This document shows positions 8,213-16,745 of a stretch of 64,000 nucleotides of DNA, one piece after another. The translations under genes and the position numbers were made by a program. The notes beneath the pieces are model-generated. The model was given only the letters and a program-made list of their open reading frames with translations, ran no database searches and was not told the origin of the DNA. This stretch comes from DATLFA01 sp039915945 (GTDB lineage Bacteria > Actinomycetota > Acidimicrobiia > Acidimicrobiales > WLNW01): positions 4,940 to 68,939 of the forward strand of contig JBDSMH010000060.1 of the NCBI GenBank assembly GCA_039915945.1, given 5' to 3'. The stretch's first letter is position 1. Each line of letters begins with the position of its first letter.

Positions 8213-9205
8213 TCAGTTGTCGAAAACCCGATCGGGCGGCGCGAACCCGCACGCCGTGCCGTCGGTGTGCACGACATCGTCTTCCCACGGCAAGCGATAG
8301 CGGCCGGCGGCGAGGTCGTGCATGTAGGTGTAGGGGCAGTCGCCGGCGCCGCCCTTCACCGCCACGTACCCGCGGTGACCGAACTGATACGGGTTGTTCT
8401 CGACCCCCCAATTGATACGCGCCTCGCGCACCAGATCCGGTCGCAGTTCGGCCGTGATCATCTCGTCGGGGCGGTTGCCACCTACGGCAATCGGTACACC
8501 GTCGAAGTTGACGGCCATCGCCTCGCCCATCGAATCGAACGTGCCATCGCTGCCGCACAGACACACCGACGCGGTGGTCATCAGATTGCAGAATGCGTTG
8601 GCTTGATTGGTGATCTGCCACGCGTGGCGTATGGGCGCCGTATACCCCGCAGTGCGGATCATGATCTCGGCGCCTTTGTACGCGCACTCGCGCGCCATCT
8701 CGGGGAACATGCCGTCGTGGCAGATGATCAACGCCAGCCGACTGCCGTTGGGGCCATCGCACACCGGGATACCGAGATCACCGGGCTCCCACGGCTCGAC
8801 CGGGACCCACGGGTGCAGCTTGCGGTAGTACAACCGCAACTCGCCTTCGTCGTCGACGATGATGCCACTGTTGTACGGATTGCCCCGCGGGTTGCGCTCC
8901 ATGATCGAGAAGCAGCCCCAGATGCGATGCTCTACGCAGGCGCTTCGCATCGCTTTCACTTCGGGCCCGTCGAGATCGCACATGATCGCGGGGTCCGTGC
9001 TCATCGACAGCCCGTGCAACGAGTACTCCGGGAACACGACGAGATCCATCGCGGGGTTGTTGTGCCGGGCCTTACCGACCAACGCACACACCCGCGCCGT
9101 CTGTGCTTCGAGATCCGCCGGCGTCGCGACGACTGGGTTCTGCAGTTGCACCAGCCCGACCACGACTCCATTTGGCGACTTGTTCAGTCCACCGAGCCCA
9201 CTCAC
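8213..9205 (-). CDS. amiF: Formamidase / aliphatic amidase (nitrilase superfamily)
   Basis: About 330 residues from GTG 9205, which has GGAGG five bases upstream; a second GTG at 9211 overlaps that Shine-Dalgarno and is less likely. The Glu-Lys-Cys triad is visible in 'VVFPEYSLHGL' (Glu60), 'LYYRKLHPW' (Lys129) and 'IICHDGMFPE' (Cys162). The sequences 'CFSIMERNPRGNPYN', 'EPWEPGDLGIPVC', 'NWGVENNPYQFGHRGYVA' and 'YMHDLAAGRYRLPWED' follow the AmiF formamidase pattern closely, over the full family length of about 330-340. The enzyme hydrolyses formamide to formate and ammonia, for nitrogen supply. It could instead accept other short amides. Confidence 0.87.
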   Translation of the reverse strand: MSGLGGLNKSPNGVVVGLVQLQNPVVATPADLEAQTARVCALVGKARHNNPAMDLVVFPEYSLHGLSMSTDPAIMCDLDGPEVKAMRSACVEHRIWGCFSIMERNPRGNPYNSGIIVDDEGELRLYYRKLHPWVPVEPWEPGDLGIPVCDGPNGSRLALIICHDGMFPEMARECAYKGAEIMIRTAGYTAPIRHAWQITNQANAFCNLMTTASVCLCGSDGTFDSMGEAMAVNFDGVPIAVGGNRPDEMITAELRPDLVREARINWGVENNPYQFGHRGYVAVKGGAGDCPYTYMHDLAAGRYRLPWEDDVVHTDGTACGFAPPDRVFDN

Positions 9206-9275
9206 GGCCACCTCCCTCGTGAATGGAGGTGACCGTAGGCGGGCGATTCGACTGGACGATTACGGCGGCGTGAAT

Positions 9276-9992
9276 TCAGGCGACACCCAAGCGGGCCGCG
9301 ACCTGGGCATAGTCGGCCGGGCTGATCACGACCTGCGTGAGACCCATCATCCCGGCGAACACCTCGGGCGGGGCGCCGGCCTGCGCGCCACCGAGCAACT
9401 CGACGCGGTCCTCGACGTTCATCGCGGGCAACATCACCGATCCGGATTGAACCATCTCCTCGGGCGTGATGCTGCCGATGATGGCGCCGTTAATGCCGAG
9501 TACCTGGTCGAATCCGAGGGCCGCCGCCAACACCGGCATCACCTGCATCTCTTCGAACTCCTGGTGCTGCAAGTAGGCCGCAGTGAACGAGGCGAAACCC
9601 AGATACATGCGATGGACGGCAAGGCGGCGCTCACAAACACCGGCGTCGGTGGCGCGTTCGGCGAGTACCTCCAGCGCCGCCATCTGTGCTTCCAGTTCGG
9701 GATGGGCGGCGGCGATGACCTCTGCGAGCGCCGGCGCATGCAGCTCGATCACCGACTGCACGAACCCGTCTTCGTGCTCGGCGTGCGTGATGAGCAGGCC
9801 GACCAGGTTGCGCCAGCGAGCGGCGACCGCGGCGACCGCGTCGCGGTCGCCCGGATCGACCTGGCCGGCGGCGAGCGTGACGCCGAACAGCTCGTAGCGA
9901 ATGCCCTTGTGGATGTCGCGGTAAAGGTCGAGCGTGACGGTCTCGAGCCCTGCGGTTTCGACGGTCAACTGCGGAAGAGTGATGCTTGACAT
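9276..9992 (-). CDS. Hemerythrin-like (HHE) domain protein
   Basis: A 238-residue all-helical protein with a good ribosome-binding site (AAGGAG, 7-8 bases before ATG 9992). Likely iron ligands are His in 'LYRDIHKGIRYELF' (about residue 28), 'ITHAEHEDGFVQ', 'HRMYLGF' and 'YLQHQEFEEMQVMP', the spacing seen in HHE cation-binding proteins. The C-terminal third (residues 175-238) resembles extended hemerythrin-like proteins of Actinobacteria. Roles include oxygen, nitric oxide or iron sensing and storage. It stands alone; the next gene upstream is divergent. Confidence 0.75.
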   Translation of the reverse strand: MSSITLPQLTVETAGLETVTLDLYRDIHKGIRYELFGVTLAAGQVDPGDRDAVAAVAARWRNLVGLLITHAEHEDGFVQSVIELHAPALAEVIAAAHPELEAQMAALEVLAERATDAGVCERRLAVHRMYLGFASFTAAYLQHQEFEEMQVMPVLAAALGFDQVLGINGAIIGSITPEEMVQSGSVMLPAMNVEDRVELLGGAQAGAPPEVFAGMMGLTQVVISPADYAQVAARLGVA

Positions 9993-10136
9993 TGCGGACT
10001 CCTTGAGATCTGGTGGCCGGGCTTCCCGGCCGCTCCGTGGATTTGCTCTACGGTGCGATCATGAAGGAGTTCTCGCGGGCCCGCTCCTGAAAGGCGCGTG
10101 AGAAAACCCTAAATACTCACTAACCGAATTTGGCGC

Positions 10137-10142
10137 GATAAT
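10137..10142 (+). promoter_or_regulatory. Candidate -10 box of the split-barrel/GAF operon
   Basis: GATAAT lies 22 bases before the GTG start of the operon in a locally A/T-rich stretch (AAATACTCACTAACCGAATT). No convincing -35 is seen. Given the 170-base gap to the divergent hemerythrin-like gene, this is the best promoter candidate here. Confidence 0.35.
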
Positions 10143-10163
10143 CCCGGCGCCCGGTTTCTTGGA

Positions 10164-10646
10164 GTGCTGGTGATCGATCCGGAAAGCGTCGAATTGATGG
10201 AGTCGTCGTGCTCGCTCATCGTCGGCACCGTCGACGCCGGCGGGTTGCCCGACGCCACGCGGGGATGGGGTGCCCGTGTCCTCGACGACGGCACGAAGAT
10301 ACGGCTGCTGCTCGCCGAAGGCGCCCGCATCAGCGCCGCCAATCTGCGCAGTACCGGTCGCATCGCGCTGACGGCCACACACTTCTTCACATTGCGTTCG
10401 GTGCAGGTGAAAGGCGTCGCGCTGGTGATCGAAGACGCCAACGACGCCGACCGTGCGATCTTCGAGACTTTTTGGGTCGACTGTGCCCGCATGCTCCACG
10501 AGATGGATGACACGCCCGAATCCACGATCAGGCGCATGGTCCCTTCGAGCGTATTCGCGTGCGTCATGTCGGTCGACGAGATCTTCGACCAGACGCCCGG
10601 CCCCGAAGCGGGCAAGTGCCTCACCGCGTCGAAGGTGAAGCGATGA
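10164..10646 (+). CDS. Flavin/F420-type split-barrel protein, first of a coupled trio
   Basis: About 160 residues from GTG 10164; the GTG at 10170 is also possible, with TGGAG just before it. It resembles pyridoxamine-phosphate-oxidase-like split barrels: 'SCSLIVGTVDAGGLPDATRGWGARVL' as the first strands, 'ANLRSTGRIALTAT' in mid-domain and 'SVQVKGVALVIEDAND' later. It ends in TGA overlapping the ATG of the next gene, giving translational coupling. With the second split-barrel protein and the GAF protein it forms an unusual three-gene unit. Cofactor and substrate are unknown. Confidence 0.7.
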   Translation: MLVIDPESVELMESSCSLIVGTVDAGGLPDATRGWGARVLDDGTKIRLLLAEGARISAANLRSTGRIALTATHFFTLRSVQVKGVALVIEDANDADRAIFETFWVDCARMLHEMDDTPESTIRRMVPSSVFACVMSVDEIFDQTPGPEAGKCLTASKVKR

Positions 10647-11095
10647 CCAACACCGACGACGCGCTGCTGCCGCTCAGCCGGATCGCCGCGTGTTTCGAGG
10701 GCCTCATCCCCGCCGAGATCGCGACCGCCGCGGCCGATGGCACTCCCAACGTGACGCACCTCTCGCGCGTGCACATGGTCGACGACGAGCACGTCGCGCT
10801 GTCGAATCAGTTCTTCTCGAAGACCATCCAAAACCTCGCCGTCAATCCGCGCGCATGCATCTGTGTGGTCGACCCGTTCACCTATGACAGCTACCGGCTT
10901 GTCCTGCACTACGAGCGAACCGAGCGGCGAGGACCGCTGTTCGAACGAATGCGCCGCGACATCGACGCCATCGCCGCGCTCACCGGGATGGAAGGCGTGT
11001 TCAAGCTGCGCAGCGCCGATGTCTACCGCGTCGTAGAGCTCGACCTCGTGCGCGCCGCGGTGCACGAACAAGAAGATGCCGAGGCGGCCCGATGA
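10643..11095 (+). CDS. Split-barrel (PPOX-like) flavoprotein, second of a coupled trio
   Basis: A 150-residue protein from ATG 10643 (overlap ATGA with the preceding gene). Family features are 'CFEGLIPAEIATAAADGTPNVTHLS' and 'SNQFFSKTIQNLAVNPRACICVVDP', the phosphate- and flavin-binding strands of the pyridoxamine-phosphate-oxidase-like fold, then 'SYRLVLHYERTERRGPLFERM'. It also overlaps the GAF gene by four bases (ATGA at 11092). The two split-barrel proteins are quite different in sequence, so a heterodimer is possible (inference). A cofactor-binding sensor feeding the GAF protein is an alternative to an enzymatic role. Confidence 0.72.
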   Translation: MTNTDDALLPLSRIAACFEGLIPAEIATAAADGTPNVTHLSRVHMVDDEHVALSNQFFSKTIQNLAVNPRACICVVDPFTYDSYRLVLHYERTERRGPLFERMRRDIDAIAALTGMEGVFKLRSADVYRVVELDLVRAAVHEQEDAEAAR

Positions 11096-12048
11096 CGATC
11101 AGCGGGCGCGATGGCGGTTGGGTCGCGTATCAGCTTTCACAGCTCAGTCTGCGGCTGGCTCGTTGCCCTGATCTCAATAGCCTCGTGAGCACGTCGTTGG
11201 CGAGCTTGAGCGAGTTGTTCGGCTACGAGCACTCGCTGCTGCTACTACTCGACGAGAAAGCCGAGCGCCTCTACACGATCGCGAGCCATGGCTACAGCAG
11301 CGAGGGTGTCGGCTCTGAGGTGGGCGTCGGCGAGGGCATCATCGGCATGGCCGCCACGCGCGCCGAGCCGATGCGCATCGGCAACTTGCGCGGAATGATC
11401 GCGTACGCGCGGACGATTCGCCGCTCGTACGAGCAACACATCGGTGAGGCTCCGGGTCATGTGATCCCGCTGCCCGGCCTGGCCCGCGCCGAGAGTCAAG
11501 TGGCGGTGCCGGCAATGGTGCTCGGCCAGCTGGTCGGCATCGTTGCGATCGAGAGCGAACGTCGACTCGCGTTCAGCGCCGAAGACGAATCGTTGCTCAC
11601 CGTCGCCGCGACGTTGATCGCCAGCGCCATCGAGATCGACGCCGCCAACGAGCGAGCGGGGTCGGACCGTATCGACGAGGCAACGACACGGCGCGCCCGT
11701 AGCGCCGCGACCGGCTCTGGCGCCGCGACCCGGGTCAAGTACTTCGCGGTCGACGGCAGCACGTTCTTGAACGGTGAGTACCTCATCAAGGGCGTGGCCG
11801 GCCGGTTGTTCTGGGCGCTGCTCGGGCACTACGACCGCGACGGACGCGACGAGTTCACCAACAAGGAGATCCGGCTCGATCCGTCGCTCGAACTACCCGA
11901 CTTCCGGGACAACCTCGAAAGCCGGCTGATCCTGCTCAAGCGCCGGCTCGACGAGCGCGAAGCGACGATCCGCATCGAGAAGACGACGCGCGGCCGGTTC
12001 CGCTTGATCGTCGACACACAACTGCGCCTCGAGTGCGCCCCCACCTGA
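11092..12048 (+). CDS. GAF-domain protein with C-terminal winged-helix-like domain
   Basis: A 318-residue soluble protein. Residues about 22-185 form a GAF domain ('LVSTSLASLSELFGYEHSLLL', 'VGEGIIGMAATRAEPMRIGN', 'QVAVPAMVLGQLVGIVAIES', 'EDESLLTVAATLIASAIE'). A charged linker follows, then a conserved C-terminal block (residues 225-318, 'KYFAVDGSTFLNGEYLIKGV', 'TNKEIRLDPSLELPDF', 'LESRLILLKRRLDE') that looks like a winged-helix output domain. It is coupled to the two split-barrel genes, suggesting that small-molecule or redox sensing sets a DNA-binding response. No kinase or cyclase domain is present. Confidence 0.72.
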   Translation: MTISGRDGGWVAYQLSQLSLRLARCPDLNSLVSTSLASLSELFGYEHSLLLLLDEKAERLYTIASHGYSSEGVGSEVGVGEGIIGMAATRAEPMRIGNLRGMIAYARTIRRSYEQHIGEAPGHVIPLPGLARAESQVAVPAMVLGQLVGIVAIESERRLAFSAEDESLLTVAATLIASAIEIDAANERAGSDRIDEATTRRARSAATGSGAATRVKYFAVDGSTFLNGEYLIKGVAGRLFWALLGHYDRDGRDEFTNKEIRLDPSLELPDFRDNLESRLILLKRRLDEREATIRIEKTTRGRFRLIVDTQLRLECAPT

Positions 12049-12077
12049 CGCCGCTTCGTCCTGCCCCGTTCCGCCCC

Positions 12078-12126
12078 GTTCTGGCAGTCAAACGTCGCAC
12101 ATATTGCGATGTTCGACTGCCAGTTC
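12078..12126. repeat. 49-bp intergenic palindrome, copy 2
   Basis: The arms GTTCTGGCAGTCAAACGTCGC and GCGATGTTCGACTGCCAGTTC surround a short loop. It lies between convergent genes (GAF protein, solute-binding protein). It has the same length and nearly the same first arm as copy 1 at 5434-5482. A bidirectional terminator role fits the position, although no T tract follows. Confidence 0.75.
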
Positions 12127-12144
12127 GGGTACGGGGGACCGCAG

Positions 12145-13893
12145 CTACTTGTCGAGCCAGGCCTTGTCGAAGAAGATGTAGCCGCGGCCGCCGAAGGTGG
12201 CGCCTTGCACCTTTGACGTCACCGCGGAGTACTCATCGATCTGCGCGATGTTCACCCACGGCAGTTGCGCCGCGACCTCTTCGGCGATCTTCTTGTACGC
12301 AGCAGTCTTCTCGGCGTCGGTCTTCGCGACACGAATGTCGTTCAACGCCTGATCGACGATGAGGCTCTTGAAGCCGATGCGGTTGCTCGTCACGTCGCTC
12401 TTCAAGTTCTGCACCAACGAGAACAACGTCGCATCGTCGATACCGGTCGCGATGCCCCACGTCGTAAGGTCGAAATCTTTGGTCGAGATGACGGTCTGTT
12501 GTTGTGCGGTGGCCTCTTTGACCTCCATCGGAGCGGTGATGCCGACCGTCTGCAACATGGTCTGCACCGCGAGGCCCATGTCACGGCTCACCTGTGTATT
12601 GACGAAGAGCAGACGGACCGTGCCATTCCAACCAGCCGCCTTTGCTTCGTTCACGAGCTTCTTCGCTGCTTCGGGATCGAACTTCTGGCCGATGACTTTC
12701 GGATCCCAGGGGAACTCTGACGTGAACCAGCTCGCACTGACCTTTGCTTTGCCGCCGTAGGCGCGCTGGTTGATGACCTCAGGGTCGATGGCGGCCGCGA
12801 CGGCTTGGCGCACCTTGAGATCTTTGGTGTTCGGCTGCGACGGGGTCGGTCCGTCGGGCTTTCCCGTGCACAGCGGCGCCGGCGCGCCGCCGACGCAGTT
12901 CACCGTGGCCGCGATGTTGAGGAAGAGGATGGATCCGCCCATGTTCGGCGTGGTGAACCCGGGGATCTTGGCCGCCTTCGCGTCGGCAACTGCGGCCGCG
13001 TCACGCAAGAACGCGGCTTGCGTCGTGCCCGCCTGTAGTGCCTCGAGCGATTTGAGCCCACCGGAGTCACCACTGTCGAGGAAGCGGATGCCGTCGAGAT
13101 AGACCGGGCCGTTCCAGTAGGTGGGATTGCGCACCAATGCGATCACATCATCCGGCTTGTACGACTCGACCATGAACGGGCCGGCACCGACCGCCTTGAG
13201 ATTGAAATCACACGTGTTGACCGCCTTGGTCGGGTCGACGCACATCTTCTTGAGCGCGGTCGGCGACGGGATGAAGCCGGCCTCTGACGACAACAGATAC
13301 GGGAACGACGTCCAGGGGTCGGTCGTGAACTTGACCGTGAGCTTGTCGACAACGCTGATGTCCTTGATCAACAAGACGTAGTTCGCGGACGAGGTGACGT
13401 TGCGCGGACAGGCAACGTATTCGGCACACTGCGCGGGCGCGATGCCGCCGCCGACGCGGTGACGATTGATGCCGAACTTCACCGCCTCGGCGTCATAGTC
13501 CGTGCCGTCGCTGAACTTGATATTCGGCTTGATCTTGAGCGTCCACTCGGTCGAGTCAGCATTTGCCGCCAACGAAGCAGCCGTCTGCGGGTCATATTTC
13601 TTGGTGATCGGGTTGTAGCGCATCAGCGCGTCGTACACGGCCTGCATCGGAATGCCGCCCGACGTGCCATGCCCGAGGCCGACGATCGGATCGAGGCCCG
13701 AGATCTTCGAATACGACCCAAAGGTGATCGTGCCCCCGGTAACCGGAGCCTTGGTCGTCGCCGGCGTGGTGGCTGCCGGACCCGAGGTGCTCGTGGGCGT
13801 GGAGTCTTCGGCCGATTTGTCGTCGCCGCACGCGGCGGCGAACAACATCAACGCGGCAAACAGCGCGATCACGCAGCGGAACGTTCGTCTCAT
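12145..13893 (-). CDS. ABC transporter substrate-binding lipoprotein, family 5
   Basis: A 582-residue SBP_bac_5-type protein. The signal peptide ends in a lipobox (LFAAAC, Cys22), followed by a Ser/Thr/Pro linker. 'GGTITFGSYSKISGLDPIVG' begins the mature lobe; 'WTLKIKPNIKFSDGTDYDAEAVKF' is the family signature and 'VNIAQIDEYSAVTSKVQG' is near the end. Such proteins capture oligopeptides, nickel or other solutes at the membrane for a permease. No permease or ATPase gene adjoins, so it is an orphan. It is clearly paralogous to 34341-36047. Its promoter should lie in 13894-14062, where no other feature is evident. Confidence 0.85.
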   Translation of the reverse strand: MRRTFRCVIALFAALMLFAAACGDDKSAEDSTPTSTSGPAATTPATTKAPVTGGTITFGSYSKISGLDPIVGLGHGTSGGIPMQAVYDALMRYNPITKKYDPQTAASLAANADSTEWTLKIKPNIKFSDGTDYDAEAVKFGINRHRVGGGIAPAQCAEYVACPRNVTSSANYVLLIKDISVVDKLTVKFTTDPWTSFPYLLSSEAGFIPSPTALKKMCVDPTKAVNTCDFNLKAVGAGPFMVESYKPDDVIALVRNPTYWNGPVYLDGIRFLDSGDSGGLKSLEALQAGTTQAAFLRDAAAVADAKAAKIPGFTTPNMGGSILFLNIAATVNCVGGAPAPLCTGKPDGPTPSQPNTKDLKVRQAVAAAIDPEVINQRAYGGKAKVSASWFTSEFPWDPKVIGQKFDPEAAKKLVNEAKAAGWNGTVRLLFVNTQVSRDMGLAVQTMLQTVGITAPMEVKEATAQQQTVISTKDFDLTTWGIATGIDDATLFSLVQNLKSDVTSNRIGFKSLIVDQALNDIRVAKTDAEKTAAYKKIAEEVAAQLPWVNIAQIDEYSAVTSKVQGATFGGRGYIFFDKAWLDK

Positions 13894-14062
13894 GGTTTTC
13901 CCCCTCGTCGTGTCCGACCAACAGCCGGGAACAAGACCACCAGACTAGGACATGCGTCACATCTGTGCATGTCCTCGCGATCTGCGATGCCTTCCCACCA
14001 GGTTGGACGCGCGGGCGGCGCGGCGGCCCACTGTTCGCCTGGCCCAGGGCTAACCTCCGACC

Positions 14063-14338
14063 ATGTTGATGATCGACGCCGAATTGACCCTCGACGAGCT
14101 GACCGAATTGGCGCTCGCCGCCGATCCGCACGAGCACCTCGAACCCGACGCGGTTCCCCTCGCCGGCACCAGCGATGCCTTCGCGCTGCTCCCCCAGTGG
14201 TACATGCCGGTGCCGATCGCCAGGTCGGGCACGCGATCGCTGTGGCAAGTCGCGGTCGCGATCTTCCTCATCAGCGCGTTCGTCACCATCACCGCGCTCG
14301 GCTTCTGCATCACCTACGGCCGTCTCGAAGGCGTGTAG
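14063..14338 (+). CDS. Small single-span membrane protein
   Basis: A 91-residue protein starting MLMIDAELTL, with an acidic N-terminal half ('LALAADPHEHLEPDAVPL'), a middle 'LLPQWYMPVPIARSG' and one membrane helix near residues 62-84 ('LWQVAVAIFLISAFVTITALGFC'). No known domain. Its stop codon shares one base with the next gene's start (TAGTG at 14336-14340), which suggests translational coupling with the luciferase-like enzyme. Orientation cannot be fixed, but the cytoplasmic domain is probably N-terminal. No clear Shine-Dalgarno is seen, so the exact start is moderately sure. Confidence 0.6.
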   Translation: MLMIDAELTLDELTELALAADPHEHLEPDAVPLAGTSDAFALLPQWYMPVPIARSGTRSLWQVAVAIFLISAFVTITALGFCITYGRLEGV

Positions 14339-15333
14339 TGACCAGCGCGCCGCTGGCCCGCGGTTCGATCTCGCTGCGGTTGTATCCCCACGATCTCGAG
14401 CCGGCGGCAGTCGTCGCCGAGATCGTCGCCCAGTCGGTGTTGGCCGAACAGTCCGGCTTCGACGGAGTGATGACGCAAGAGCATCACGGCGGGTTTCCCA
14501 ACTACCTGCCCAATCCGTTGCTCACCGCAACGTGGGCGTTGGAGCAGACCTCAACGCTCTGGGCCGCACCGTGTCCGATCTTGTTGCCGTTGCGGCCATG
14601 GACGCAGCTCGTCGAAGACCTCGCGTGGACATCGCATCGCTTTCCCGGCCGCGTCGGGTGTGGCGTCGGTGTGGGCGCGTTCCCGCTCGACTTCGAAATG
14701 GCGGGCGTGCCTTTTGACGAGATGCGCAGCCGATTCAAGGCCGCGCTACCCGAAGTCGCGGCGGCTCTCGCCGGCCGCGCCAACGGGCCGATTGCCAATG
14801 ACCCGGGCGTCGCCGCGCTGGCGAATGCACCGATTCCGTTCGTCGTGGCTGCGCAAGGCCCACTGGCTGTCCGGCGCGCCGCACGGCTAGGGCTCGGCCT
14901 CGTCTACGACTCATTGCAAACGGTCGAACGCACCCGCGCGCTGTCCGATCTACACGCCGACGAAGGCGGCACTGCGCCGCGCATCTTGATCCGCCGTGTG
15001 TGGCTCGGCCCGCCTCCGCTCGACGCATTGACGGCACAGATGGCGCGGTTTCGCGCGGTTGGCCCCGCCGACCTCCAGGAACACTGGGATCCCGACGGCG
15101 GGCTCGTATCGGCGCTGGACGGCACCGAGCTCGCCGAGCGACTGCACGGGTTCATCGTCGGCGGCCGCTGCGACGCCATCAATCTGCGCGTCTTTCAGGC
15201 TGGCCTGTCGCCCGAAGCGGTGTGCGAACAGATCGCACTGCTCGGCGAGCAGACGTTGCCGCACCTGCGTTCGTTGCTCAACGAGCGGGGCTCGGCCGTG
15301 CGCCCTCGGGCAACGGCTCTCCCGCCATCCTGA
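14338..15333 (+). CDS. LLM-class (luciferase-like) flavin/F420-dependent oxidoreductase
   Basis: A 331-residue protein from GTG 14338, overlapping the preceding stop by one base. It has a bacterial-luciferase TIM-barrel pattern: 'ISLRLYPHDLEPAAVVAEIV', 'AEQSGFDGVMTQEHHGGFPNYLPNP', 'PCPILLPLRPWTQLVEDLAWTSHRFPGRVGCGVGVG' and a C-terminal 'GFIVGGRCDAINLRVFQAGL'. Enzymes of this class use FMNH2 or F420 for oxygenation or reduction. The 'EHHGG' stretch is typical of the active-site loop. Its 3' end overlaps the convergent SnoaL-like gene by 56 bases. Substrate not predictable. Confidence 0.78.
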   Translation: MTSAPLARGSISLRLYPHDLEPAAVVAEIVAQSVLAEQSGFDGVMTQEHHGGFPNYLPNPLLTATWALEQTSTLWAAPCPILLPLRPWTQLVEDLAWTSHRFPGRVGCGVGVGAFPLDFEMAGVPFDEMRSRFKAALPEVAAALAGRANGPIANDPGVAALANAPIPFVVAAQGPLAVRRAARLGLGLVYDSLQTVERTRALSDLHADEGGTAPRILIRRVWLGPPPLDALTAQMARFRAVGPADLQEHWDPDGGLVSALDGTELAERLHGFIVGGRCDAINLRVFQAGLSPEAVCEQIALLGEQTLPHLRSLLNERGSAVRPRATALPPS

Positions 15334-15706
15334 TCTGGCGGCGGGCGAAGAACCACCGACCATCGAGGCGCACCAAATGGTCGTAGTACCGCGCGACGGT
15401 GGCGACGATGTAGGAGCGGCCCCATTGACCCGGGCCGGCATCGGCCAACGCGGTGAAGTCGGTCCACGCCCACGCCTCGTCACCATCGACGTCGGCCACG
15501 GTGGCGAAGGCAACGTGTTTGCCCGGGTATTCGCTCGTCATGCCGCCGATGCCATCGCGAATCGCAGGGCGACCGGAGTACGTGTTGCCCCACACGGTGA
15601 ACACGGCGTCGTCGGTGAACAACGCCTCCCACTCGTCGAGACGCCCGTCGTCGAGTAGTTGGCTGTAGATGAAAACCAGTCGGCGGATGCCTTCGCTGTC
15701 GTCCAT
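15278..15706 (-). CDS. SnoaL-like / NTF2-fold protein
   Basis: A 142-residue NTF2-fold protein: 'DSEGIRRLVFIYSQLLDDGRLDEWEALFTDDAVFTVWG' opens the cone-shaped fold, and 'YDHLVRLDGRWFFARRQI' is the closing strand motif. The Tyr, Asp and His positions follow the SnoaL-like family, members of which are hydroxylating dehydratases, isomerases or ligand-binding proteins. The 3' 56 bases overlap the convergent luciferase-like gene. Downstream (same strand) is the decayed AAA ATPase. Function is not predictable beyond the fold. Confidence 0.75.
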   Translation of the reverse strand: MDDSEGIRRLVFIYSQLLDDGRLDEWEALFTDDAVFTVWGNTYSGRPAIRDGIGGMTSEYPGKHVAFATVADVDGDEAWAWTDFTALADAGPGQWGRSYIVATVARYYDHLVRLDGRWFFARRQIRMAGEPLPEGARPSPAR

Positions 15707-15725
15707 CGCGGCGACGCTAGCGTGC

Positions 15726-16581
15726 TCACAAGTAGCCGAGCCGCGGCGCGTTGTCGGTCACGGCGATCGACTCGCCCGACTGCATCGCGTACATCTCCGC
15801 CAGGGTCATCTCGTCGCGTGCCCGATGCACCGGCCCCAGCCATGCTGCAGCCTCGCTGCGGGTGAACGAGCGAACCTCGATCGTCGACAAGCAACGTCCC
15901 GGTCGCACGACTGCGGGGTGCAGCCGCCCGATGGGCTCGTTGGTCGTGATGCAGATCAACAACCGGCGGCTCTGGCCGATGACGCCGTCCGCGATGTTGA
16001 GCAGACGCGACAAGGACTGACCGCGCGCATCCGCACGGAGCAACTCACCGCAGTCCTCCAGAACGAACAGCCGCCACCGCTTGTCATCGTCGTCATCGTC
16101 GTCGCCCAACATCACGTCGAACATGTAGGCAGGCCGGGAGAAGAGCTCGTCGGGATCGATGACGAACTCCGTGGCGCACCACGACCGCCACGCAGACGCG
16201 ATCGCTCGAATGAGCGTCGTCTTGCCGGTGCCCGGTGGACCGTGGAACAACAAGAGCCGACCCTTGAAACCCATGTCCGCATTGATCGCCATGATGTCTT
16301 CGACTGCTCCGCGGACCGGTGCAGCGAGCCGTTGCCCCACTGCGCGACGTTCGCGATATAGCCGATGCCGACGATCAGCGTTCGCCGGGTGTTCGACTGG
16401 ATCGACTGGCGCACGACCGCGCACCCCGTCGGCAGCACGGTCTCGGCCGGCACCGGCGAGACGTGCACCGATCGGTGAAACGGAACTCACCGGTCAGGTA
16501 CGGCCACGCGGCGAGGAAGGTGTTGAAGCGCGGCTCGTCGTTGCTGTGGTCGTTGCGGACCTCCGCTTCATTGGTCGCCAT
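15726..16581 (-). pseudogene. Decayed DUF5925-type AAA ATPase
   Basis: The C-terminal ATPase half is intact, reading to 15726: Walker A 'FHGPPGTGKTTLIRAIA', Walker B-like 'RLFVLEDCGELLRAD', sensor 'LLICITTNEPIGRLHPAV' and an arginine-rich 'RPGRCLSTIEVR'. The N-terminal part is spread over three frames. 'MATNEAEVRNDHSNDEPRF' starts at 16581, 'VHVSPVPAETVLPTGCAVV' continues in a second frame, and 'PVRGAVEDIMAINADMGFKG' joins the ATPase in a third. Compared with Streptomyces-type relatives recalled from memory, a middle segment of roughly 60-80 residues also appears absent. Loss of function by deletion plus frameshift is the simplest reading; two base-calling errors are the alternative. Confidence 0.65.
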
Positions 16582-16745
16582 GTCTTCACGGTTCACACTC
16601 GGATTGCGATTGGAGCGGGTAAGCGTGCCTGCTGAATTGGCGACGCGCCAACGATTTACTCCCTCACAGTTTGCGAACAATTCCCTCGCTCGGGCCACAT
16701 GTGTCGCGGCCACGGTGAGAGCACCCTCGAACAAAGGATCTCGCT

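Noticed and set aside
8141..9232. Plus-strand frame opposite the formamidase gene
   Set aside because: The minus-strand frame has a complete Glu-Lys-Cys triad and ribosome-binding site.
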